Source: Collinsella aerofaciens
Lineage (GTDB): Bacteria > Actinomycetota > Coriobacteriia > Coriobacteriales > Coriobacteriaceae
NCBI RefSeq assembly: GCF_028209885.1
Contig: NZ_JAQLEM010000004.1
Location: 1-64,000, forward strand
DNA length: 64,000 bases
Reading direction: 5' to 3'
Shown here: positions 53,845 through 62,978 of the stretch, one piece after another
Layout of the letters: each line of letters opens with the position of its first letter
How positions within the stretch are numbered: the first letter of the stretch is position 1
Made by a program: the position numbers and the translations under genes
Notes under the pieces: generated by a model
What the model was told of the DNA's origin: nothing
Databases searched by the model: none
The model's input: the letters and a program-made list of their open reading frames with translations, nothing else

Positions 53845-53863
53845 CTTTGCGGGAGGTTCGTCC

Positions 53864-55228
53864 ATGCAGCGAGATATCATTGCCAAGCTTAACGCTTGGA
53901 AAGCGTCAGAATATCGTAAGCCGCTTATCCTTAAGGGGGCGCGCCAGGTTGGAAAGACGTGGGCGCTTAAGGAGTTCGGCCGAACCTCGTACATCAATTT
54001 TGTGTATCTGACGCTCGAGGAGCCGTCACCTGGGGTACAGAGCGAGTACGCTCAGTTTTTCGAAGGTACGCGCGATCCTCGACGGATCATCTCAAATCTT
54101 TCCCTGGCACTTGGACAGCCTATCGATCCCGGCAAAACGCTGCTTATTATTGATGAGATCCAGGATTGTCCTTCTGCAGTCGGCGCCCTTAAATACTTCT
54201 GTGACGAGGCCCCCGAGTATCACGTCGCATGCGCAGGGTCTTTGTTGGGCGTTCGCTTGTCCCGTGAGACCAGCGCTTTTCCGGTGGGAAAGGTCGAGTT
54301 CATGGAGATGCGCCCCATGAGCTTTTCCGAGTTTCTGAAAGCCGAGGGCGCTGCAAACTACGACGAATACCTTGGCGGCCTGGATCAGATCGAGACAGTG
54401 CCCGATTTCTTCCATGTCCGTCTCGTCGAGCATCTTCGTCGTTATTTTGCATGCGGCGGCATGCCAGAGGCTCTTGGCCGGTGGGTGGAGACGGGCGATA
54501 TCGTTCAGGTCGATAAGGTGTTGTCTGATCTCTTGGATTCCTACGAGCGCGATTTTGCCAAGCATGGTGGCCGTGCGCAGTTCGCCAAGCTTTCACAAAT
54601 ATGGAACTCGATTCCAGCTCAGTTGGCGCGCGAGAACAAAAAGTTCGTTTGGGGTGCGGTGCGCGAGGGGGCTCGTGCTCGAGAATACGAGGATGCTCTG
54701 GAATGGCTTGCCGATGCTGGGCTCATCACGGCGGTTCGCCTTAATGCTGCCGGTGGTGTGCCGCTCTCTGCGTACGATGACCTCAAGGCATTTAAAGTCT
54801 ACTGTCTTGATGTCGGCTTGCTGCGCCGCATGGCAAGGCTGGATGCGTCCGCTTTTGCCATCTCGGATGCGCTATTTTCGGAGTTCAAAGGTTCGTTCGC
54901 CGAGAACTATGTGCTTCAGGCATTACTTTCACAGTTAGATGCTGCTCCGCGTTACTGGACAAACGAGAAGCCGAAGCACGAAGTCGATTTTTTGATTCAA
55001 GTCGGAAACGAAATCGTTCCCGTCGAGGTCAAATCGGGAGAGGTCGTTCACTCCAAGAGCCTTAAGTACTATGCCGACAAGCATGCGGAGACGACTCCAT
55101 TGAGGGTCCGCTACTCACTTAAGAACCTAAAGCTCGACGACGGGGTGCTCAACATTCCGTTGTATTTGGCTGATCGATCTGTCCCTCTTATCAAAAAGGC
55201 GCTTGATTGTGCGCATCTTGACGTTTAG
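53864..55228 (+). CDS. AAA_14 ATPase with C-terminal DUF4143 domain
   Basis: 454 residues. Walker A GARQVGKT (about 25-32), Walker B LLIIDEIQD, then a helical region and a DUF4143 restriction-nuclease-like fold with HEVDFLI and VPVEVKSG near 385-405. A large family in gut anaerobes, often many copies per genome; function unknown, with links to defence or mobile DNA proposed. ATG has GGGAGG at about 10 bases. Solitary gene with a strongly palindromic promoter, suggesting self-control. Confidence 0.85.
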   Translation: MQRDIIAKLNAWKASEYRKPLILKGARQVGKTWALKEFGRTSYINFVYLTLEEPSPGVQSEYAQFFEGTRDPRRIISNLSLALGQPIDPGKTLLIIDEIQDCPSAVGALKYFCDEAPEYHVACAGSLLGVRLSRETSAFPVGKVEFMEMRPMSFSEFLKAEGAANYDEYLGGLDQIETVPDFFHVRLVEHLRRYFACGGMPEALGRWVETGDIVQVDKVLSDLLDSYERDFAKHGGRAQFAKLSQIWNSIPAQLARENKKFVWGAVREGARAREYEDALEWLADAGLITAVRLNAAGGVPLSAYDDLKAFKVYCLDVGLLRRMARLDASAFAISDALFSEFKGSFAENYVLQALLSQLDAAPRYWTNEKPKHEVDFLIQVGNEIVPVEVKSGEVVHSKSLKYYADKHAETTPLRVRYSLKNLKLDDGVLNIPLYLADRSVPLIKKALDCAHLDV

Positions 55229-55292
55229 ATCCTGGGTGAGCTGACGGGCGGTGGCTAATTAATCGCTCCGTTACGGCCAGGGAGCTTGGGCC

Positions 55293-56297
55293 TTAGCGAT
55301 GCTTGCTTCGCCAAGCGGTGGGGGTGGTGCCGGTGTATTGTTTGAAGGCTTGGGCGAAGGCGGCTTGCTGAGGGTAGTCGAGCCGCTCTGCTACCTGCGC
55401 TATCGTGAGCGCGCTATCTGCCAAAAGGTCCCGTGCTCGCTCCATACGGCGCCTTCGTATGTAGGCACCTAGGGACTCGCCGGTTTGGGCCTTAAAGGTG
55501 GCGCACAGCTTGGATCGGCTTGTGTAGAGCCTCTCGGCCACCTCGTTGATACCCACATGTCTGCCTTTGTCGAGCGCGCGCTCAATCATTGCCGTTGCTT
55601 CTTCGGCAATGGTTATGCTGACGCGTGTGTCTGCCGCCTGCCGCGCCTGCTTGTGGGCCGCGCGCGAACAGGCGAGCTCCGCGACCATGGTCTCCACGAT
55701 GCCCTGCATATAGACGTGTCCGCCTACGGTGCGGGCGCGTTCCTCGTTAATCCGGCGCAGCGTGTGGCAGATGGCAGACGTCGCTTCCTCGTGCCATGAC
55801 TCGGCAAACGCCTCAAAGATTCCCGCGAACTCGGTGGGATAGCGGTGCTCCAGTTCGTCAAAATATCCAGGCAAAAAGAGCACCGAGCGCGAGTGGTAGA
55901 GCTCCCCCGCAACCAGCGGGCTTAACTCCTCGCCACAGCTATCTTGGATAAAGCTGCAAACGGCATTGTTTGGCCACGGTCCATGCAATGGTTTAAGGTT
56001 CGCGGGCGTTATGCCAGCCTCGGGCATGCATGTAAGTGTAGGCGCGCTGACCTCGCTCACGCAGGCGTATGGCTCGGGTGTGTATTCGGCCAGGTACATA
56101 TCGCGCGTCGGGGTGATGAAATGCTCCATGACGATGCAGGTGGGGGAGAGGGGCATGATCCATGCGCGTCCGTGCGCCCGGTCGTTTGCTACCTCGCCGG
56201 TAAAGACGGCGCCCTTGCCGGTAAGCTCCAGGCCAAACTGCTCAAATTGCGGTGCATAGAGCTCGGTTATGTCGGTCGCTGCCCGCCGTATTTGCAA
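55293..56297 (-). CDS. AraC-family transcriptional regulator
   Basis: 334 residues: an uncharacterised N-terminal sensor part and a C-terminal AraC double HTH (about 235-330; IERALDKGRHVGINEVAERLYTSRSKLCATFKAQTGESLG, then TIAQVAERLDYPQQAAFAQAFKQYTG). Start is TTG at 56297. It is divergent from the two-gene ABC transporter 114 bases away, the same pattern as YbtA with YbtPQ, so it likely activates the transporter when its ligand is present. Confidence 0.87.
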   Translation of the reverse strand: MQIRRAATDITELYAPQFEQFGLELTGKGAVFTGEVANDRAHGRAWIMPLSPTCIVMEHFITPTRDMYLAEYTPEPYACVSEVSAPTLTCMPEAGITPANLKPLHGPWPNNAVCSFIQDSCGEELSPLVAGELYHSRSVLFLPGYFDELEHRYPTEFAGIFEAFAESWHEEATSAICHTLRRINEERARTVGGHVYMQGIVETMVAELACSRAAHKQARQAADTRVSITIAEEATAMIERALDKGRHVGINEVAERLYTSRSKLCATFKAQTGESLGAYIRRRRMERARDLLADSALTIAQVAERLDYPQQAAFAQAFKQYTGTTPTAWRSKHR

Positions 56298-56369
56298 AAG
56301 CGTCCCTTTCCTTTGCAGAAACGTCCACGCCTGGCTTGATTGTGAGCCATGGCTAACACGTCAATGATA

Positions 56370-56411
56370 AGTTGATTAAGGTTAACTCTCAAGCCGTTAG
56401 AAAGGAATCTC
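56370..56411 (+). promoter_or_regulatory. Upstream region of the ABC operon with GGTTAACT motif
   Basis: TTAAGGTTAACTCT at 56376-56389 shares AAGGTTAACT with 60018-60027 and GGTTAACT with the feo region. GAAAGGAA just before the ATG is the ribosome binding site. Confidence 0.35.
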
Positions 56412-58238
56412 ATGGCAAAGGGATCAAAAAGGGAAGGCGGCGGTATCGGCGAGTTGCTCGCGTATGCCGGTGACCGCAAATACCTAACGTATTTGGGGAT
56501 GGCGCTCTCGGCGCTCTCGCAGCTGCTGAGCTTTGGCCCGTTCGTGTGCATTTGGCTTGTCGCGCGCGATCTGATCGCCGTGGCACCTAACTGGAGCGAA
56601 GCCTGCGACATCGCGATGTATGGCTGGTGGGCCGTGGGTTTTGCCCTGGCAAGCATCGTAGCTTATTTCGTGGGGCTCATGTGCACGCATCTGTCCGCGT
56701 TTCGCTGCGCGTCCAATATCCGCAAGACTACGAGCGAGCACCTGCTTAAGCTGCCGCTTGGCTACTTTGACACGCACGCCACCGGTGAGTTGCGCCGTAT
56801 TGTAGACGGATGCGCCGCCTCCACCGAGACCCTGCTCGCACACATGCTGCCCGATATCGCGGGCGCCGCCGCCATGGTCGTGGGCCTGCTCGTGTTGCTT
56901 TTCGCCCTCGATTGGCGCTTGGGCGCGGCATGCCTTATCTCGGTCGTCGTTTCGTTTGGCGCCATGGCCACCATGATGGGCGGCAAAGGCGCCGAGTTCA
57001 TGAAGGCCTACATGGGAGCACTGGTCAAGATGAACAAGACCGGCACCGAATACGTACGCGGTATTCCCGTGGTCAAGGTGTTTCAGCAGACGGTCTACTC
57101 CTTTAAGGCTTTCCACGATGCGATCGCCGAATACGCCGACATGGCACAAAACTATGCGGGCACGTTCTGCCGAGGTCCGCAGGTACTCAACCTTACCGCG
57201 CTCAATGGTCTTGTGGCATTCCTGCTGCCCGTGGCGTTGCTGTTGGCGCCGGGCGAGACGGACTTCGCGCACTTTATGGTCAACTTCACGTTTTACGCGA
57301 TATTTTCGGCCGTGGTGCCGACGGCCATGACCAAGCTCATGTTTGTGGGCGAGGCCTCTCAGATGAGTGCCGATTCGCTGGCTCGTATTCGAAGCGTCAT
57401 GGATTCCAAACAGCTCTCCGTGCCCGCCCAACCCAAGCACCCTGCCGGCGGCGACGTGCGATTTGAGGACGTGAGCTTTACGTACGAGGGTGCCGAAGCA
57501 CCTGCCGTTAGCCATGTAAGTTTCAGCGTTCCCGCTGGTAGTTCCCTTGCGCTTGTGGGTCCTTCGGGCGGCGGCAAGTCAACCTGCGCAAGCCTGATCC
57601 CGCGTTTTTGGGATGTCTCTTCGGGTCGAGTGCTCGTAGGCGGTGTGGACGTTCGCGATATGGATCCGCACGAGCTTATGGACCAGGTCGCCTTCGTGTT
57701 CCAGACCAACCAGCTGTTCCGGCAAACACTTGCCGATAACGTGCGCGCCTCCAAGCCTACGGCCACTGACGACGAAGTGCGTGCGGCCCTCTCCGCAGCT
57801 CAGTGCGACGACATTGTGGCCAAGCTTCCACAGGGCATCAATACCATGCTCGGTGCTGGCGGAGCATATCTTTCGGGCGGCGAGGTCCAGCGCGTGGCAC
57901 TCGCCCGAGCGATCCTTAAAGACGCGCCTATCGTGGTGCTCGATGAGGCCACGGCGTTTGCCGACCCCGAGAACGAGGCACTCATCCAGCGCGCCTTTAG
58001 CAAGCTGGCGGCGGGTCGCACGGTCATTATGATTGCGCACCGACTCTCGACTGTAGTGGGCGCAGACCAAATCGTGGTGCTAAACCAAGGCAGCGTGCAG
58101 GAGTCGGGTACCCATGCCGAGTTGCTGTCCCAAGAGGGTCTGTATGCCAAGATGTGGGCCGAGTACGAGCAAGCCGCGAGCTGGAAGATTACTACTGCGA
58201 GCGCGGATACCGCCGTCACGAAGGGAGGCGAGGCCTAA
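56412..58238 (+). CDS. ABC transporter, fused permease/ATPase, first subunit
   Basis: 608 residues: about six membrane helices (20-310) and an ATPase domain with Walker A GPSGGGKST (near 382), LSGGEVQR signature and Walker B with VVLDEATAFADPENE. The ATAFADPENE wording is typical of the YbtPQ/IrtAB siderophore-import group rather than drug exporters. Followed directly by its partner (no gap), and preceded by a divergent AraC gene. Probable importer of a metal-siderophore complex; substrate unproven. Confidence 0.88.
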   Translation: MAKGSKREGGGIGELLAYAGDRKYLTYLGMALSALSQLLSFGPFVCIWLVARDLIAVAPNWSEACDIAMYGWWAVGFALASIVAYFVGLMCTHLSAFRCASNIRKTTSEHLLKLPLGYFDTHATGELRRIVDGCAASTETLLAHMLPDIAGAAAMVVGLLVLLFALDWRLGAACLISVVVSFGAMATMMGGKGAEFMKAYMGALVKMNKTGTEYVRGIPVVKVFQQTVYSFKAFHDAIAEYADMAQNYAGTFCRGPQVLNLTALNGLVAFLLPVALLLAPGETDFAHFMVNFTFYAIFSAVVPTAMTKLMFVGEASQMSADSLARIRSVMDSKQLSVPAQPKHPAGGDVRFEDVSFTYEGAEAPAVSHVSFSVPAGSSLALVGPSGGGKSTCASLIPRFWDVSSGRVLVGGVDVRDMDPHELMDQVAFVFQTNQLFRQTLADNVRASKPTATDDEVRAALSAAQCDDIVAKLPQGINTMLGAGGAYLSGGEVQRVALARAILKDAPIVVLDEATAFADPENEALIQRAFSKLAAGRTVIMIAHRLSTVVGADQIVVLNQGSVQESGTHAELLSQEGLYAKMWAEYEQAASWKITTASADTAVTKGGEA

Positions 58239-59996
58239 ATGTTCGCCTCATTCCAAAAGAAGTATTTCCTATCCGATAAAGGCATCGCCGGCGTAAAACG
58301 CGGTATTTTCTGGACCACGCTCACCAATCTCATTACCATGGCCGGCATGGGCTTTTTATTCCTGGTCATGGCCGGTTTTGTCGAACATCTCGCCACCGGC
58401 GCCGACCTGCCGGATGCCCTGCCGATCGTGGGCGGCCTCCTGGTCTTTTTCGTGATGCTCTTTGCCTCTAACTGGCAGCAGTATTACTACACCTACTGCA
58501 TCTTTTACGAGGAGTGCGGCAAGCAGCGTATGGAGATTGCCGAGCGCTTGCGCAAACTGCCGCTGTCATTTTTCGGTCGTCGTGATCTGGCCGATTTAAC
58601 CGAGACCATCATGGGTGACGTCCAGGCCATGGAGCACGCCTACAGCCACGTGCTGGGAGAGCTTTGGGGTGCCATCATCGCAAGTGCCATTGTGTTCGTG
58701 GCGTCGCTGTTCTTTTGCTGGCAGCTGGCGATTGCGGCGTTTTGGAGCGTTCCCGTGGCCTTTGCCGTGCTGTATCTAACACGCGGCCCCATGACCCCGG
58801 TGTTCGATCGCGTGCGCGCCGAGAAGGTCAAGGTCACCGAGGCAATTCAAGAGACGCTCGACTGCGTTCGCGAGATCCGCGCCACCAACCAGGAGGCCCA
58901 TTATCTTGAGGGGCTCAACGTCGTGATCGATGCCGAGGAGCGTGAGACCACCAAGGGCGAGCTCGCTAACGGGCTTTTGGTCAACTCCGCCTTTGCCATC
59001 CTGCGTCTGGGCATTGCCACCACGCTGGTCACGGGTGCCGCGATGGTCGCCTCCGGGCAGGTTGACTTTTTGGTGATGTTTGCCTTCCTGCTTATGGTGA
59101 GCCGTATCTATGCGCCCTTTGACCAGGCGTTAATGTTAATGTCCGAGCTGTATGCCGCTGAGTCGTCTGCCAAGCGCATGCGTTCCATCATGGAAGAGCC
59201 TGTGGCGCGGGGCAGCGAGAAATTTGAGCCCGCGGGCCACGATGTGGTGTTCGATCACGTGGCATTTGGCTATGGTGCGGGCGAGGACGGCCGTGCCGGC
59301 GAGAAAGTTCTTACCGATGTGAGCTTTACCGCCAAGGAAGGCGAGGTCACGGCGCTGGTCGGTCCTTCGGGCTCTGGCAAGTCTACGGTGAGCCGCCTGG
59401 CCGCGCGCTTTTGGGATGCCACCGAAGGCACGGTCACCGTGGGTGGCGTGGATGTAGCGAGCGTTGATCCCGAGGTGCTGCTGCGCGACTACGCCATTGT
59501 GTTCCAAGACGTGCTGCTCTTTGACGACACGGTGATGGGAAACATCCGCCTCGGGCGTCGTGATGCCACCGATGAGGAAGTGCTTGCGGCCGCGCGTGCC
59601 GCCAACTGCGACGAGTTCGTGAACCGCATGCCGCAGGGCTACGACACCATGATCGGCGAGAACGGCTCCAAACTCTCCGGTGGCGAGCGCCAGCGCATCT
59701 CCATCGCCCGCGCGCTGCTCAAAGACGCGCCCATCGTGCTGTTGGACGAGGCGACGGCAAGCTTGGATGTGGAGAATGAGACCGTGGTACAGCAGGCGCT
59801 CTCCCGTTTGCTTGCAGGTAAGACGGTTATCGTTATTGCCCACCGTATGCGTACGGTGGAAAATGCCGACAAAATCGTTGTGCTCAAGGATGGTGTGGTT
59901 GCCGAGCAGGGCACTCCGGCGCAGCTTAAGGCGGCAGGCGGAGAATTTGCCCGCATGGTCGCACTGCAAAAGGAAGCGGCTGCCTGGCAGCTGTAG
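58239..59996 (+). CDS. ABC transporter, fused permease/ATPase, second subunit
   Basis: 585 residues, same layout: membrane domain (about 20-300), Walker A GPSGSGKST (near 376), LSGGERQRISIARAL and Walker B LLDEATASLDVENE, then the H-loop IVIAHRMRT. The ATG follows the previous stop with no spacer, so the two subunits form a heterodimer. Both have complete ATPase motifs. Confidence 0.88.
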   Translation: MFASFQKKYFLSDKGIAGVKRGIFWTTLTNLITMAGMGFLFLVMAGFVEHLATGADLPDALPIVGGLLVFFVMLFASNWQQYYYTYCIFYEECGKQRMEIAERLRKLPLSFFGRRDLADLTETIMGDVQAMEHAYSHVLGELWGAIIASAIVFVASLFFCWQLAIAAFWSVPVAFAVLYLTRGPMTPVFDRVRAEKVKVTEAIQETLDCVREIRATNQEAHYLEGLNVVIDAEERETTKGELANGLLVNSAFAILRLGIATTLVTGAAMVASGQVDFLVMFAFLLMVSRIYAPFDQALMLMSELYAAESSAKRMRSIMEEPVARGSEKFEPAGHDVVFDHVAFGYGAGEDGRAGEKVLTDVSFTAKEGEVTALVGPSGSGKSTVSRLAARFWDATEGTVTVGGVDVASVDPEVLLRDYAIVFQDVLLFDDTVMGNIRLGRRDATDEEVLAAARAANCDEFVNRMPQGYDTMIGENGSKLSGGERQRISIARALLKDAPIVLLDEATASLDVENETVVQQALSRLLAGKTVIVIAHRMRTVENADKIVVLKDGVVAEQGTPAQLKAAGGEFARMVALQKEAAAWQL

Positions 59997-60011
59997 GAAA
60001 GGGGACCAAGA

Positions 60012-60042
60012 TTTCCAAAGGTTAACTTTGGTTGACCATAAT
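60012..60042 (+). promoter_or_regulatory. Palindrome before the P1B ATPase unit
   Basis: CCAAAGGTTAACTTTGG (60015-60031) is a near-perfect palindrome; CATAAT (60037-60042) could be a -10 box with TTCCAA as a poor -35. The core GGTTAACTTT is shared with the feo region. Confidence 0.45.
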
Positions 60043-60141
60043 AGTTCGACTAAACTAGTCTCAAAAGCGTGCTCGAGCAAACTAATGAACTCGGGTGCTA
60101 AGGCACCATGCCGCGCTTGTGCGGCAAAAGGGAGAAGCAAC

Positions 60142-60387
60142 ATGAAGAAGTCGACTTTTAACACCCTGCTTGTCGGTGGCGGTTTTCTGCTTGGCACGGC
60201 CGGCATCAAGCTGCTTACCAGCGCTCCGGTAAAGAATGCCTGCGTGCAGGGTATCGCGTGCGGCATGCGCATCAAGAACGGCTACCAGGACATGGTCGAG
60301 CAGGCCAAGGCTAATGTCGACGACATGGTTGCCGAGGCGGCCTACATCACCCAGAGCGAGGCCGCTGCTGACGAGGCAGCCGAGTAA
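60142..60387 (+). CDS. Small PacL-like membrane protein (DUF6110/DUF1490 type)
   Basis: 81 residues: one N-terminal membrane helix with Gly-rich core (FNTLLVGGGFLLGTAGIKLL) and a helical, acidic cytoplasmic tail (VKNACVQGIACGMRIKNGY, then VDDMVAEAAYI). This is the architecture of small proteins encoded before P1B ATPases, such as mycobacterial PacL, which stabilise the pump. No His/Asp metal-binding tail is seen; two Cys follow the helix. AAAGGGAGAAG precedes the ATG; the ATPase starts 18 bases after it. Confidence 0.75.
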   Translation: MKKSTFNTLLVGGGFLLGTAGIKLLTSAPVKNACVQGIACGMRIKNGYQDMVEQAKANVDDMVAEAAYITQSEAAADEAAE

Positions 60388-60405
60388 CGCTCCCAGGCAC
60401 AAACT

Positions 60406-62481
60406 ATGAGATTCTCGATTATTAGCGAGATCCCCGGCAGGACCCGTCTTCAATTGGCGGGTCCTGTGCCAGAGAGCGATCTCGATGCACTTCTTAAGCT
60501 CAGCGGCGGTATCGACGGCGTGCACAAGGTGCGCGTGTATGGCCGCATTGGCCAGATGGCGCTGGAGTACGACGAGCCGCGCCGCGCGAGCGTGCTCGAC
60601 GCCTTGGGCGCACTCGATGCTCAAGCTATCGCCGATGCCAAGTCGGGCTACGTGATGCAGCTTGAGCCACGCAAGCACAAGCTCGTCATGGATCTGGCGA
60701 CACTCGTCGGTGCCCATTACGCACGTCGCTGGTTCTTGCCGACGCCTCTGCGTGCGGTGTTTGTCGTGGTCGGTTACATGACATTTTTGCGCGCCGCCCT
60801 CTGTGAGCTCGCGCAGCCGCGCCTGACCGTTCCTGTGCTCGACGCTTCGGCCATCGGCATCTCGTTCGTCAAGCGCGACGTCGACACCGCGGGTCAGACG
60901 ATGTTCCTGCTCAACGTGGGCGAGCTGCTTGAGGACTACACCCGCGCCATGAGCGAAAACGAGCTCATCAACTCGCTGCTCGATGTGCCCGACAAGGCGC
61001 AAAAGGTCGTCGGCGACACTGAGGTAAGCGTTGCCGCGACCGAGCTTGAGCCCGGCGATCTGGTCGCCGTGCGCACCGGCATGTCTATTTGCATCGACGG
61101 CGTTGTCGAGCAGGGGAGCGCTATGGTCAACCAGGCGACCCTGACCGGCGAGCCGCTGGCCGTCGAGCGCAGCGTGGGCGACGACGTGTTCGCCGGTACC
61201 GTCGTGGAAGATGGCAGCATCTTGGTGCGCGTGCGCGCCAACACGGCTCAAACCAAGCTCCGCTCAATCGTCTCACTCGTGCAGACGGCCGATTCGCTCA
61301 AGTCCGAGGGCCAGTCGCATATGGAGGACCTTGCCAACAAGATTGTCCCGTGGAATTTCCTGCTTGCGGGCCTTGTCGCGCTTACCACCCGCAGCCTCAT
61401 CAAGACCTCAGCGGCGCTGATGGTCGACTACTCGTGCGCACTCAAGCTCACGGGTTCGGTTGCCGTCATGACTGCCATGAGCGATGCTGCCAAGATGGGC
61501 GTCATGGTCAAGGGCGCGAAGTACTTTGAGTCGTTTGCCAAGGCCGACACCATCGTGTTTGATAAGACCGGCACGCTCACCGAGGCACAGCCGCGTCTTG
61601 CCTGCGTGCTCACCACCGATGGCTGGAGCGAGGACGAGATTCTGCGCCTTTCCGCTTGCTTGGAGGAGCATTTCCCGCATCCGGTGGCACGCGCCGTCGT
61701 CAACGCTGCTCGCGAGCGTGGGCTCGAGCACCGCGAGCGTCACGCTGCGGTCGAGTACATCGTGGCACACGGCATTGCCTCGTCCATTGAAGGGCGTCGC
61801 GCCATCATCGGTTCCGCGCACTTTGTATTTGAGGACGAGGGCGCGCAGCTCGAGTCCGACATTAAGGAGCAAATCGAGTCCCAAATGCAGGGTCTGTCGC
61901 CGCTGTATCTGGCGGTCGATGGAAAGGTCGTCGGCGTGCTAGGCATCGAGGACCCGCTCAAGCCCGGGGTCCGTGAGGCCATCGCCGACCTGCATGCGCT
62001 GGGCGTCAAACACGTGGTCATGCTCACGGGCGATTCGGAGCGCACGGCCGAGCGCATTGCTCGCGAGGCAGGTGTCGACGAGTTTAAGGCCGAGCTGCTG
62101 CCCGAGGACAAGTACGCGTATGTGGAGCGCATTAAGGGCGAGGGGCGCCACGTTGCCATGGTGGGCGACGGCGTCAACGACTCACCGGCGCTGGGTCTGG
62201 CCGATGTGGGTCTGGCCATGGGCGGTGGAAGCGACATCGCCAAGGAGGTCGCCGATATCATCCTGACCGATACAGATCTGGCCGCAATCGTGCGCCTGCG
62301 CCGCATGAGTCAGGGGCTTATCGACCGTCTGTCGAGTTCGTATTCCAAGGTGATGCTCACCAACTCGGCGCTGTTGGCATTGGGTATTACCGGCATGATC
62401 ACTCCGCAGACGTCGTCGCTGCTGCACAACGGCTCGACGATCGCCTACAGCCTGAGCAACGCGAAGGCATATCTGCGTTAA
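60406..62481 (+). CDS. P1B-type heavy-metal ATPase
   Basis: 691 residues. N-terminal region (1-75) with GRTRLQL and a degenerate HMA-like fold, then membrane helices, actuator TLTGEP, DKTGTLT (phosphorylated Asp386), the P1B-specific HP in EEHFPHP and GDGVNDSPALGLADVG. The metal-binding CPC of helix 6 is replaced by Tyr-Ser-Cys (Cys about 344) in VDYSCALKL, a variant pump class of uncertain metal. Expressed with the PacL-like gene. Export of Zn, Mn, Fe or similar is possible. Confidence 0.88.
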   Translation: MRFSIISEIPGRTRLQLAGPVPESDLDALLKLSGGIDGVHKVRVYGRIGQMALEYDEPRRASVLDALGALDAQAIADAKSGYVMQLEPRKHKLVMDLATLVGAHYARRWFLPTPLRAVFVVVGYMTFLRAALCELAQPRLTVPVLDASAIGISFVKRDVDTAGQTMFLLNVGELLEDYTRAMSENELINSLLDVPDKAQKVVGDTEVSVAATELEPGDLVAVRTGMSICIDGVVEQGSAMVNQATLTGEPLAVERSVGDDVFAGTVVEDGSILVRVRANTAQTKLRSIVSLVQTADSLKSEGQSHMEDLANKIVPWNFLLAGLVALTTRSLIKTSAALMVDYSCALKLTGSVAVMTAMSDAAKMGVMVKGAKYFESFAKADTIVFDKTGTLTEAQPRLACVLTTDGWSEDEILRLSACLEEHFPHPVARAVVNAARERGLEHRERHAAVEYIVAHGIASSIEGRRAIIGSAHFVFEDEGAQLESDIKEQIESQMQGLSPLYLAVDGKVVGVLGIEDPLKPGVREAIADLHALGVKHVVMLTGDSERTAERIAREAGVDEFKAELLPEDKYAYVERIKGEGRHVAMVGDGVNDSPALGLADVGLAMGGGSDIAKEVADIILTDTDLAAIVRLRRMSQGLIDRLSSSYSKVMLTNSALLALGITGMITPQTSSLLHNGSTIAYSLSNAKAYLR

Positions 62482-62506
62482 CAGGCGTGTTCGCCCACGC
62501 TATCTG

Positions 62507-62553
62507 GCCTGCGCCCGGACGGCATCGGTGCCGTCCGGGCGCAGGCCTTTTGC
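62507..62553 (+). terminator. Terminator of the P1B ATPase gene
   Basis: GGCCTGCGCCCGGACGGCA and its exact complement form a 19-bp stem with a TCGG loop, followed by TTTTG. Confidence 0.93.
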
Positions 62554-62555
62554 AT

Positions 62556-62604
62556 TTGACCATTTGCTAGCTACTCTATATAGTATTGCTAGCGGTGCTA
62601 GCAA
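62556..62604 (+). promoter_or_regulatory. Promoter with GCTAGC operators for the RHH/PIN pair
   Basis: TTGACC (62556-62561), 17 bases, TATAGT (62579-62584). GCTAGC lies in the spacer (62566-62571), and TTGCTAGC/GCTAGCAA (62586-62604, 3-base spacer) is a perfect palindrome just after the -10. Binding of the antitoxin here would block transcription. Confidence 0.8.
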
Positions 62605-62624
62605 TTGAAGGGAGCGGGATCAAC

Positions 62625-62978
62625 GTGGGTACTGTTAGTGGCATGGCGCAGGTGAACGTTCGCGTGGATCGCCAGGTTAAGAACCGTGCCGAGGAGGCGC
62701 TGCGGCTTTCGGGCGGGTCACTGCCCGAGCTCATCAAAAAGGTGGTGGCCAAGGTCGCGCAGGATGGCGGGCAGTGCGAGGAAGTGCTTGCGGTCGTCGA
62801 CGACCGGCAGCAGACCGTCGCGCCCGATACTCCGTTCGCCGCATCATGGGCAGCGGCAGACCGGCTTTATGCAGATTTGGGCATCGCTGCGTCGCCCGTA
62901 TCCGACGATCGCGATTGGGACGCAATCTATTCCGAAGCCATGGACGAGCGCTATCGCCAAAAGGGGATGATCCTGTGA
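62625..62978 (+). CDS. RelB-like antitoxin (RHH)
   Basis: About 117 residues. N-terminal ribbon-helix-helix (AQVNVRVDRQVKNRAEEALRLSGGS) and a longer, acidic C-terminal tail ending in DAIYSEAMDERYRQKGMIL, which should wrap the toxin. GTG at 62625 has GAAGGGAG before it; an ATG at 62643 would also keep the whole RHH. The stop overlaps the PIN gene. Confidence 0.82.
   Translation: MGTVSGMAQVNVRVDRQVKNRAEEALRLSGGSLPELIKKVVAKVAQDGGQCEEVLAVVDDRQQTVAPDTPFAASWAAADRLYADLGIAASPVSDDRDWDAIYSEAMDERYRQKGMIL

Noticed and set aside
62586..62624. Upstream in-frame start for the RHH antitoxin
   Set aside because: It lies in the operator palindrome and would precede the ribosome binding site at about 62608-62614.
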